Shown: piece by piece, positions 28,569 to 37,781 of the stretch
Layout: each line of letters opens with the position of its first letter
Position numbering within the stretch: the stretch's first letter is position 1
DNA from: Emiliania huxleyi CCMP1516
Taxonomy: Eukaryota > Haptophyta > Isochrysidales > Noelaerhabdaceae
Reading direction: 5' to 3'
Assembly: GCF_000372725.1 (NCBI RefSeq)
Contig: NW_005202428.1
Location: forward strand, 484,155 to 548,154
Length of the DNA stretch: 64,000 nt
Translations under genes and position numbers: made by a program
Notes under the pieces: model-generated
What the model was told of the DNA's origin: nothing
What the model saw: the letters and a program-made list of their open reading frames with translations, nothing else
Database searches by the model: none

Positions 28569-30520
28569 TCACGAGGACGGGTGGGCAAAGAGCAGCTCCG
28601 ACGACCCGTCGCGCCTCGGCGGCTTCTTGAAGGCGGTCGTGTCGGAGCGGGAGCGCCTGTGCATCGCCACCGGCGACGAGGCGCGCGCAGGGCTCTGCGT
28701 CGCCGCGGCGGCACCGGCGGCCGGTGGTTCGGGTCCTGCGGCCCGCCGCGTCGAGAGGGGTGTCGGCGGCTGGTCCCGGGCCACGGCCACCATAGCAGAG
28801 GCGGCGCACCAGGCCGACCGCCGGCGCTGCTGCTCGCGGAGCGCGGCCACGAGGCGGAGCAGGATGGCGGCGGCGGCGGCGGTGGCAACAAAGGAAAGGA
28901 GGGCCCACGCGAGGAGCCACCGGTCAGACGGCAGCTCGAGGGAGCTCATCAGCGCAAAGACGAGTGCGAGCGCGAGGTTGAGGGCGGTGAGACTCCACTC
29001 CTCGCGGAGGGGCGGCGGCGACGCCCTCCCCGAGAGGCCCTCGAGGGCGGTGAGCACCATCATGCTGCAACCGACCGCCGTCAGGTAGTGCCACGTGCCG
29101 TGCTCTAGGTCGTAGAGCTTGCGTAGCTCCACGCGGCGGGCCCGGCTGCGCGACCAGGCCTCCCTCTCGCTGGCCTCCTCAAAGGAGGGAAGCAGAGGCG
29201 GCGATGGAGGCGGCGATGGAGGCGCAGGAGGCGAAGGAGGCGGCGACGGAGGTGCAAGCGGCGGCAGAGGAGGCTCGGGGAAGGTGTGATGGGGGGAGGG
29301 CGCGGACGGCGGCGGGGCCGCGGGTTGCTCTGGCTTTGGGAGGTGGCAATCGAGCCGCCGCTTGGGACCGTGCCCCGTCATAAGAAGGAGTCTGCTCTCG
29401 TCCCGAGTGGCGCACCGGCCCGAGCCACCGAGCGCGTCCTGGTCCGGAGCCAGGCAGAGCCAGACCCAGTCCGGCCGCGTGTCGTTGACCCAATAGTGCC
29501 CCTCGCAGCTGAACGCCGGCTGGGCAAGCTGCTCGCACGGCACGCCGTGCGGGGTCGCCTCGCGCGAGAGGACGCTGCTGCAGTCGGCGACCCAGACATA
29601 TCGGGAAGTTGCGAGACCCTTGTTGTCCGCCGCACGCTGGTTGAGCGCGTAGGCCACCCCGATCACAACCAGCGGCCAACCCACCGCCCACAGAGCGCGC
29701 ACGGCCGCCTTGACGCGCCGTCGCTCGTACCGCTGGGCCAGCAGAAACTGGGTGCCGACGTTTAACGTGCAGACCACCGCACCGGCGGCCAGGAGCACCT
29801 ACACACAGGAAACGGCAGTCAGAGCAACGCCAGTCCCTAGAAGGAGGGGGGCCAGCAGCGCGGTAGCACGTCGTACGAGAGGAGGTGGCCTTGGTGCGTG
29901 AGCATGATAGCTGCACCAAAGAGGCCAAGGGCTGTCGTCAGCATGGTGGCCCAGTCTCGCGGCCGGTCGGGCCGTCCGAGCGCAGCGTGGATGGTGCCGT
30001 TCAGGGCCATGCAGCTCATATAGGTGAAGGTGCAGAACATCGCGAACCTGGCCAGGGAGATTGGGAGCGGAGAGTAGGAGAGAAAGGGAGCAAGAAGCAG
30101 CAAGAGCGAAGCAGGAGGGGACCGGTCTGTGTTGTGTTGCCAAGTTTTGCCTTCTGAGGCGTCGGCGTGGAACGCCCAGGACGCGGCGCCGAGGAAGACG
30201 AAGAAGATGGCCATCCCAAAGAGCTGTGGGCTCAAGTACCGCTCGGAGAGGGCCTGCATGAAGAAGAACCCGATCCCCGAAGTGATCATGCACAGGTTGG
30301 TCACGGTCGCAAAGGGCTCTGCTATGCTGAAGGGCCTGTCGCCGACATCCCGCTCCGGCGTGAACTTGCGTTCAGTGCCATCAGCGCCGTAGCGCACGGT
30401 TGAGTCGAGGTACACAGAGCTCGCGTAAACCACGGCGGGGATGGTGCCAATCAGAGAGGCAAACGTAACGAGGGCGAGCGACACTGCGCGCTGAAGCTGG
30501 CCGTGGTCCTCAAGCGACAT
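28569..30520 (-). CDS. Polytopic membrane protein with Pro-rich linker
   Basis: Exon 30520-29870 joins exon 29798-28569 through a 71-bp GT-AG intron in phase 0 (SYD|VLLAAGAVV), giving about 626 residues if the 30060-30140 segment is not itself an intron. The first half has hydrophobic helices: RAVSLALVTFASLIGTIPAV, TVTNLCMITSGIGFFFMQAL, FGMAIFFVFLGAASWAFHAD, MFCTFTYMSCMAL and TTALGLFGAAIMLTHQGHL. The AEPFATVTN...S..FHA pattern faintly recalls the CREST hydrolase superfamily (alkaline ceramidase-like), which I offer only as a possibility. A Cys-containing segment and an SPPPSPP linker follow, then two to three more helices and a Ser/Arg-rich cytosolic-type tail. ATG 30520 (MSLEDHGQ) is preferred to an upstream Met inside Arg-rich text. 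Confidence 0.62.
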
Positions 30521-31292
30521 CGCAGCGGTAGCGGATGTCGTGGTGCTCGTTCGCGCTCGCGCGCAAAGGCAGCGTGCGGCGGAAGCCGCCATGTGTCCGC
30601 CGAGCGAGCCGCTTGGCTGATAGCGCCGGCTTTGACCGAATAGGTCCGGCGGTCTCTCGGCCCAAGTGTGAATAGGTCCGGCGGTCTCTCGTTCGCTACG
30701 TGTTCGACGTCGTCGAACAACGTTCGACCATGGCACTGTTCACAGCGCGCGCGGACGGCGGTTCTGCGACTCCCGCTCCGCAGGACTTTTGTAAAGCATG
30801 CTTGTGGCAAGTTACAGATTTTGAAGAAAAGTCCTCCTTATCAGCTGGTCGCTTCGCTCTCGCTCGCCTTGTCCGGCGCCGCCGCGCGGCCGGCCACGGC
30901 TGCGCCCGGCCTCGTCTCCACGGTCTCAGACGGCCTCATGGCGCCTACTGACGCCGACGAGACGGAGCGCGTCGGATTCGTGCTGCAAAAACTTTCAATC
31001 TCGCCGACGCTTTATGAGGCACCGAATCGACCAGAGCCACAACACTCCTCGCCTGGCTCGGTCGGGTCAGCGCCCGGCTGCGATCGACTGGCCTCCAGTT
31101 CGAACCCAGGTGGGCCTGCTGCCGGCCACGTTGGCTCGCCAGAGCTGCCGGGCTTGCCCAGCCTCGCTGGCGCGTTTGGCGAGGCTGGGGTGGCTGCTGG
31201 GCATGACGACATCGCAGCAATGACCTCCACGCTGCGGAACATCCGACTGGGGTTCGCACAGGAAGCCGCAGCGACGCCGCGTTCAGCGGGCG
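30521..31292. other. Divergent intergenic region, coding potential unclear
   Basis: A plus frame is open from 30668 to 31420, with TCSTSSNNVRPWHC and later a Pro/Ser-rich segment, but it gives way at about 31290 to a better-looking frame. It probably holds promoter and 5' exons of the genes on both sides. Confidence 0.35.
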
Positions 31293-32128
31293 ATGCGCGC
31301 GTTCCTGCTGCGCAAGGGCACCATCATCATCACGATCCTCATCACCAAGATACAGGCCGCTGCGCGCGGCCTCAACACTCGAACTTCACTGACCAATTTC
31401 TTCAAGGCCTGCCCGCCTAGCGGGCGCACCGCCGACCTCTTCCTCAGCCGCGTCTATGGCGGCCACGAGGGCGGGCGGCGGCGCGGCGGCGGCTACGTCG
31501 TCGATTTCATCTACTGTTTACGCTCCACAAGTCTTCCTCTCCCCTTCTCGGAAGCGTTGGCCCGTTTCCCTCTCGAAATCTACAACCCTTACGGCACAGT
31601 GCGCGGCTGCGACGGAACCATCGGGTTCCGCCACCAACGCGAGGCCACCGGAGAGCAGCTGTGCCTGCCTCCGCCCTCGTCCCCCTCCTCCCCCCGTGAG
31701 TCGCCCTGCCCCAGCCGTCCAGAGCACGACCTCTGGCGGGCCAGCCAGCCCCACTCTGCGGGCGCCAAGAAGAAGAAGAAGAAGCAGACGTCGCGCACGC
31801 GGCAAGAGAAGAAACACGGCAAGCGCGAGGCGGCGGCTCGAGAGGCTGCCGCTGCCGCGGCTGCCCGCGCGGCTGCTCAGGCGGCTGCTCAGGCCGCTCA
31901 GGCGGCCGCTCTCGGACGGTACAGATTGGTCAACGCTTGGTTCTACCCCCGCGGCGACTGGTATACCTTCTACTGGGATGGCAGCTCGGCCGACAAGACC
32001 GCTCCTCCGACGACTCCTCCTCCGACCGCGACTCATGCGGCACCGGCTCCACTAGCGAGGCGAATGACATATTCGACACCCTCGAAGCCCATCTCGGCTA
32101 CGGTTCCGACTCCGGCTCCGGCTGGTAG
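31293..32128 (+). CDS. Lys/Ala-rich protein, possible IQ motif, unresolved frame near the end
   Basis: The frame opens MRAFLLRKGTIIITILITKI then QAAARGLNTR, which could be an IQ-type calmodulin-binding segment. It continues through DFIYCLRSTSLPLPFSEALA, a basic coiled coil (KK run, then KHGKREAAAREAAAAAAARA) and NAWFYPRGDWYTFYWDGSS. Near 32000 the more natural continuation shifts to a neighbouring frame, SSDDSSSDRDSCGTGSTSEA, ending at TAG 32126. A one-base error or decay would explain this. No family is recognised. Confidence 0.38.
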
Positions 32129-32182
32129 TCGACAAGCTGCCGAGCGCAAATCACTCTGTGTGACACATTTCTTGTTGGCTTC

Positions 32183-32290
32183 TAAAAATCTCTCTCTCAG
32201 ATTTTGTTGTTGTTACAGACGCTAGTAGAGAGAGAGAGACTTCAGAGAGAGAGATTTTTAGCAATACCAAACAACTCTAACACTCACACG
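32183..32290. repeat. Dispersed repeat with GA-rich inverted arms
   Basis: AAAAATCTCTCTCTC (from about 32184) faces GAGAGAGAGATTTTTA (about 32245), and the right arm continues into GCAATACCAAACAACTCTAA. The same arm plus tail recurs at about 39611-39658. Confidence 0.75.
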
Positions 32291-32449
32291 TCACTTGGGG
32301 CCTGGAGCCCTGTTCACGCGCGCGCGCGAGACGTGTGTGACCACCCTCTCCCCAACAAAGAACAGGAAATAAGCTCGAGAGAGAGTAGTGCCGAAGGCGC
32401 CCTTTTTGATTGAGCGCTTGCTTTTCTGGGATTAGTCGGACCGGTACAG

Positions 32450-33727
32450 TCATCATTTTGGCCCCGATATTCCCCCGTCCACGAGCACATCGGTCGTGTT
32501 GGCACCGATACAGCGCCACCGCCCGGCATCCTCTACAGCACGATTCCGTCGCCGACGCCGCCTCCCTCCGCCTCGCCGCTGTCGCCGCCGCCTCCCTCCA
32601 CCTCGCCGTCGCCGCCGCCTCCTTCCGCGTCGCCCTCGCCGCCGCCTCCCTCGACCTCACCGTCACCGCCGCCGCCGTCCGCCTCGCCCTCACCGCCACC
32701 GCCCTCGGCATCGCCCTCGCCGGTTGAGCGGCAGCAGGCCATCGTTGAGCGGCAGATTGAGCGGCAGCTGGCCTTCGTTGAGCGGCAGTTTGAGCGGCAG
32801 CTGGCCATCGTTGAGCGGCAGCTTGAGCGGCAGCTGGCCATCGTTGAGCGGCAGCTTGAGCGGCAGCTGGCCATCGTTGAGCGGCTCGCTGCTGCTGCCG
32901 CGGCCAACGGGTCGCTGATGCATATCATTCAGCGCTATGCGCTCCTCGAGCAGCGAGTCGACCCCGCGCCGCTCATTGCGGGTTGGAACCGCGCCGTGGT
33001 GGCGCTCGGCCTCCAAGGGCGCAGGTTCGGATCGGCCTTTGCGCTACATACCTGCTCCGGTGTGCGGCTCATCACCAGCCACCACGTCCTCCTCGACTGC
33101 GGCTGGGATGCGGACTCTCGGCCGCTGATCGACGTCGGCGTTGGCGCCTCGATTACGTACGACAGCTGGCCCCACCGTGCGGAGGTACTCGCCCACTCGC
33201 CCTCGCCGGCCGGCCGCCGCGACGCCGCCGACCACCGCGCCGGCTATCCCAAGCCGTTTCTCGATCTCGCGATGCTCGAGCTGGTGGACGGGTCTTTGCC
33301 CAACGCCTTGGAGGCTGGCAACGACGTGCAGGTGGGCGACCAGGTGGTGATCCTCGGCTACGGGACGCAGAACTACAAGCATGCCGCCGTGCAGAACACC
33401 ATGTACGGCTCGGTCGCGTGCATCGAGCGGGTAGACGAGAAGCACGGCTGCCGCGTGATTGACATCCAGGGCGACATCCTCGACGGCCACTCGGGCGGGC
33501 CCATCGTATCGCTGCGCACGCGGAAGGTCATCGCCATCTCTGTCGCCTCACACTCGGTCTCACAGACCGGCTTTGTCGTGGGGATCGATGGCCTGACCTG
33601 CCGCGTCTCGAACGCCGTTGGAGGCCTCCACTTTGGAGTTCCCGTCACGGAGCTCGCCACCTTCTTCACGGCGCTGGGGGGGGTCGCTGACGATGGTTCT
33701 ATCTGTAGAGCGAGCAACTCTGTCTGA
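32450..33727 (+). CDS. Trypsin-fold (S1 family) serine protease with Pro-rich and ERQ-repeat stalk
   Basis: The frame has no ATG before 32918 but is open from about 32408, so it is probably exonic from near 32440 with an unresolved start. In order: about 40 residues, a (S/T)PSPPPPS linker of cell-wall type, an 11-residue repeat VERQLERQLAI encoded by a 33-bp minisatellite, then the protease. Counted from Met 32918, the catalytic triad is visible: His in ITSHHVLLD (55/56), Asp in FLDLAMLEL (116), Ser in ILDGHSGGPIV (192). The closest type is the HtrA/glutamyl-endopeptidase-like trypsin_2 group, usually secreted or organellar. A stalked, exported protease is inferred; no signal peptide was located because the 5' exon is missing. 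Confidence 0.75.
   Translation, partial: SSFWPRYSPVHEHIGRVGTDTAPPPGILYSTIPSPTPPPSASPLSPPPPSTSPSPPPPSASPSPPPPSTSPSPPPPSASPSPPPPSASPSPVERQQAIVERQIERQLAFVERQFERQLAIVERQLERQLAIVERQLERQLAIVERLAAAAAANGSLMHIIQRYALLEQRVDPAPLIAGWNRAVVALGLQGRRFGSAFALHTCSGVRLITSHHVLLDCGWDADSRPLIDVGVGASITYDSWPHRAEVLAHSPSPAGRRDAADHRAGYPKPFLDLAMLELVDGSLPNALEAGNDVQVGDQVVILGYGTQNYKHAAVQNTMYGSVACIERVDEKHGCRVIDIQGDILDGHSGGPIVSLRTRKVIAISVASHSVSQTGFVVGIDGLTCRVSNAVGGLHFGVPVTELATFFTALGGVADDGSICRASNSV
32723..32888 (+). repeat. 33-bp coding minisatellite
   Basis: Four units starting at 32744, 32777, 32810 and 32843, after a shortened one at 32723. Each encodes VERQxERQLAx, a heptad-like charged pattern able to form a helix or stalk. 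Confidence 0.9.
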
Positions 33728-34454
33728 AGACGTGTACTTTACTGTGTCACGATCGTTCGTTTTGTTGTACTGCCCCTGCACAATGATGTTTGCCCCTGCA
33801 GACTGTAGTTTATGGTGGTTTAGAGCTTGCGGGGGGGGGGGGGGGGGAAATTTGGGCGGTCGACTTCAATTTTGGGGGGGGGGGACCACTGTTTTGGGGA
33901 TCCTGCCAACCCGCTACAGTTGTAGCCCGACTGCCCATAAAATGGACACCTCAACGGGAGGGCACTCGCAGCATGCGGGGCCGAATCCTGCAGCCTTCTT
34001 CTTGGCCCGGAGAGGGTGATCAGGCACAGGTCAGAGAAGCAAACGTAACGAGGGCGAGCGACGCTGCGCGCTGAAGCTGGCCGTGGCCCTCAAGTGACAA
34101 ACAACACAGCCGTAGCGGCAGAAGGCGCCATCCTGGACGGTCAGTGCCCAGCTTCTGCCATCACGTGGTCGCCGAAATGTTGCCGCCTCGTTTGCCTCGA
34201 GGATGTAAGGTTTACCGCTTCCGCTGCCCTGGGTGGATGGTAGCGGGGGGCCCATAAAGAAATAGAGCAGTCATCTGCTCATCTCCAGGGAGAGATGGGC
34301 GACGCACACGAACACAGAGGGACATAGTGCGCACTAGCGGGGGGCCCCGCCGGAGGCTGGTACTTGGAGCACTTGGAGTGCAGTTATTAACCTCACATGC
34401 GGGGCCGGGGAGCTAAGAAGCGCACCCAGCGAGCCGGATGTTCCCTGTTTTTCT
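33728..34454. other. Intergenic, with G runs and a dispersed GC-rich word
   Basis: Contains long poly-G runs (33829-33847, 33877-33886). The word TAGCGGGGGGCC occurs at about 34241 and 34335; the second copy, extended with CCGCCGGAGGCTGGTACT, is the reverse complement of 253-287. No gene is supported. Confidence 0.5.
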
Positions 34455-34971
34455 TTGCCACACTATCGGCCGGCGGTGGACTTGCCCACATTTGGTCTCC
34501 GCCGAATGCCTGGCGATCCGCCGCAGAACAAGTCTGAGCAGGATGGCACGGCTCATCCCCGCAGCGACCCGAATCTACTTAGCGCCGAGGCGCCCCCCGC
34601 GACCGACGCGCTGGAGCTGATCCTCGGCTGGACGAGCTCGCTGATGGAGGTGGACTCGGTCTGGCGCGCCTTGCAGGAGGAGAAGGCCAGAGGCTGGGCC
34701 TCCGAGGCGGTAGACCGGATGTGGAAGCGGCGGGACGAGCTCATGTCCAAGGCCAACCGGCGCACCGAGGTCTTCACGCCTTCGACCAAGAAGTACGTGC
34801 GCTTCTACCGCGAGTGGATGCCAGCGCTGGCGCCCGTCTTCGCTGGCCGCGCCGGCGCGAACCGCAGCTTTGCCGACATCGGCGCCTCGCCAGGCGGGAT
34901 GTGCGAGTACCTCGTCGGCGACTTGGGCTGGCGCGGCCACGCCTTCTCACTGTCCCAGGCGAGCCTCGCGG

Positions 34972-35002
<31 letters not shown>

Positions 35003-36854
35003 CCTCCCTCCCTCCCTCCCTCCCTCCCTCTCCCTCCCTCCCTCCCTCCCTCCCTCCGTCCCCATCCCTCCCTCCCTCCCTCCCTCCCTCCCTCCCTCTC
35101 TTTGCTGCACACACCCACTCTCGTCCGCGACACGCGCCTCGCCCGCCGCCGCCCGCTCGGACACACTGTATCTCGCGCGATCTCTCTGCGCCAGGCGGAC
35201 GGAGGCTTCGGCATGACCTTCTCCCACGTCCGCCTCGGCTACAGCGACGCGGACCTGTCCGCCGACGGCTCGCCACCCTTAGATGCGGACCACAGATCCA
35301 CATCTCCATATCTCCCCACATCTCCCCGTATCTCCCCGCTCCCCACATCTCGAGGCCTAGATGCGGACCACAGATTGCGTGTACTCCGACTAGCAGAGGG
35401 GCCGTTCGTTCACAGTGCGAGGGGCGTGAAGAGACGCTGCTCGCTTCTCGAGGCATGCCAACGGTGCCGGTGAGGCGGCGGGCGCCGTCAAGGAGGAGGA
35501 GGAGGTGGCCGGGGGGGGGGGGCACAGAGCGCCTCCCACAGCTGCCCGTGCCGTCTCCTCGCTCTCACCCGTGTGTCTGCATGGCGCAGGCTCGTGGCGC
35601 CGCCTGCTGGGCGCGGCCCCGTCGGCCGACTTTGTCAACGCGGGCAAGCCGTGGTCGGAGATCGGGCAGAAGGGCCCTTCTGGCAGAAGGGCCCTAGAAG
35701 GGCCCTAGAAGGGCCCTGGGGGCCTCCGCGTAGGCATCGTGGTCGACCGCGGGCAAAAGAAGGCGCACGGCGCAGCCGAGGCGGGCGAGGCGCGGCGCGA
35801 GTCTGCTTTACGCGTTTCTATTTACCGCGGTGGCGCGTGTCTCTCTCAGGTTTGACGAGGAGGGGCACGAGTACCACACCTCCAGAGTACCGAACCCAGT
35901 GTGGCTGTCTCTCTCAGGTGGACGAGGAGGGGCACGAGTACCACACCTCCAGAGTACCGAACCCAGTGTGGCTGTCTCTCTCAGGTGGACGAGGAGGGGC
36001 ACGAGGGGTGGGCGCGCTCGGTCCGGTCTCTCGAGTTCGGCGCCATCCTCCGGAACGAGCTCCAGATGCCTATCTCGCACAATCTCGCCTAATCTCGGCG
36101 GTCTCCCGCCCAAGGCGCCATTCTCCGGAACGAGCTCCTCTTCGCCCTGCGCGCCCTCAAGCCGGGCGTGCCGCCCTAGATGCGCTACCACGAACCTTTG
36201 TATTCCGACGAGCACTCGAGAGGACGCGCAGTCGGCTCTATGCAGCCGGACTCGCTTCCCCCTCCGTTCACGCGCATGCCCGGCACACACCGGCACGGCT
36301 CGGTGTTTGCACGCCGTGACGTGAGGTTGGCCCACGGCGAAGGCGGCCACCTCTACTTTGCGTACCAGCTCGGCATCTACTCGATGCTCTTCCGGCTGCT
36401 CCTCGCGCTGCGGCCCGCCTTTGGGCGCGTGCGCGTGACGCCGACCTTCGCCGCGCACCGCACGCCCCTCTACGTTTTCCTCGGCGAGTACTCTGGCGCG
36501 GAGAGCCCCGCCGCCGTCGCGGCGCTCACCTGTCTCGAGGCGCTGCCGACGGCCATGGTGCTGTGAACAGCGTCTCTTCACACCTCGAGCTGTGAACAGG
36601 CGCTCACCTTTCTCGAGGCGCTGCCGACGGCGGGCGCGGGCGCGTACGTGGCGTGGCACCTCTCTGCGTGGGACGGCGCGGCGAGGGCGCTGCACGCCGA
36701 GCTCTCGCCCGACCTGCACGCGGTGTGGCGGACGCAGGAGGGCTACCTGAGGGAGCAGCGGCTCACCGCCGAGCGGCAGTTCGGAGCCGACGGCGCGGCG
36801 CGCAAGGGAGGGGGGAAGGGCGGCCGCCCGCCCGGCACGCGCGCGGGGTTGTGA
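34455..36854 (+). CDS. FtsJ/RrmJ-like SAM-dependent methyltransferase
   Basis: Six or more exons are visible: 34455-34958, 35195-35267, 35590-about 35690, a piece near 35720-35800, one ending at 36039, 36115-36165, 36343-36521 and 36600-36854. Motif I is FADIGASPGGMCEYLV; later come AILRNELLFALRALKPG|GH and LYFAYQLGIYSM, matching the FtsJ family that 2'-O-methylates RNA. Introns 34959-35194, 35268-35589, 36040-36114, 36166-36342 and 36522-36599 all start GC and end AG, and all preserve phase. The two middle joins (35690-35990) are unresolved because a 67-bp unit with its CTCTCTCAG acceptor is repeated there. The N-terminal 100 residues are not recognised. The C-terminus is basic and Gly-rich. 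RNA methylation is inferred from the fold; the substrate is unknown. Confidence 0.7.
35845..35990 (+). repeat. 67-bp tandem repeat carrying an acceptor splice site
   Basis: The sequence TCTCTCAG|GT-GACGAGGAGGGGCACGAG occurs three times with GAC at 35854, 35921 and 35988, that is, exactly every 67 bp. Each copy repeats a potential 3' splice site plus the first codons of the exon. Confidence 0.9.
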
Positions 36855-37121
36855 TGGACAGGTTGGTTTTCGTTATCTCTGCGAGGCGTGAATCTTGTGA
36901 GACCGTTCCGCCGCGTGTGGACAGTGGAGAGTGTGGAGCCGCTGCTCTCGCTGCGGTCGCTCCGAGGAAAACGTGTCCCCTCATTTCCGACCTCCACGAT
37001 GTGGGGAGATGTGCTCTGGCTCGCACACGAGGGCGACACGCACTCGGCGGCATTCACTTGTCTCTCCAGCCCCTTTCGCTCACTCACCGACTGTGGCGCA
37101 CTCTCACGACACAGCTCACAG

Positions 37122-37440
37122 GTGCTCGACCCGCTCGATGACGCGAACAACGCGGGCAAGGGCTGCTACCGCTTCTGCCAGGTGCAGGCGCTCTTCCGCG
37201 CGGCGCTCGCCGCCGCCGCCTCCGCCGCTGGCGACGCGGCCGACCGCGCGGTGGCGAGCGGCCAGGCGGGCTGCGCGCCGTCGGCCGAGTGGAATCGGCG
37301 AGAGTGGGCGATTGAGGGGTTGAGACTGGACGGCAGGTGGGATGCGCCATCGACCTCGGCTCCCTCGTCACTGCGCTCATGGACGCGTCTGCGGGCGGCG
37401 AGCCGACGGGCGACATGCCGCCGCCGGTGGCGCCTGCTGG
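37122..37440 (+). CDS. PAP-associated-domain exon (non-canonical poly(A) polymerase type)
   Basis: After an ACAG 3' splice site the plus strand reads VLDPLDDANNAGKGCYRFCQ then VQALFRAALAAAASAAG. This is the C-terminal signature of Trf4/Cid1-type nucleotidyltransferases (typically DPxxxxNNxGr). The catalytic nucleotidyltransferase half is not recognised upstream, where 36888-37120 reads as low-quality sequence or intron. So this is a lone C-terminal exon, a truncated copy, or part of a gene whose other exons I could not find. Confidence 0.42.
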
Positions 37441-37781
37441 GGCGTGAGTGCCGTGGGGGCTCGCGCGGGGTGGGAGGCGGAGAGGGGACGCGACCCCAGC
37501 ACCCTCGCCGCATGCATGGATTGCGACCATGCGCGTCACACGATTCGCGAGAGAACAGCAGTGTATGCTTCCTCGAGCTCTCGACGTCCCTGACCCTGTC
37601 GAGCGACGTCAGGGCGGGATCTCATTTTGGGACAACTGTCAGCTCCCAAGACACTCAACCCGATGGGTCGTTCCTCGTAGCTACTAGCTGTAGGTCAAAA
37701 GGTTTTTCACGTAGTCCTTTATTAACTTGAAGCCCCGGGCTTTTTTTCTCCTGTCGGTTCACCCAAGAATTCTTCTTCGCG

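Noticed and set aside
34980-35100. Pro/Ser-rich coding segment (SLSLSLPPSLPP)
   Set aside because: It is a CT/CCCT microsatellite inside the 34959-35194 intron; splicing it out restores FSLSQADGGFGM.
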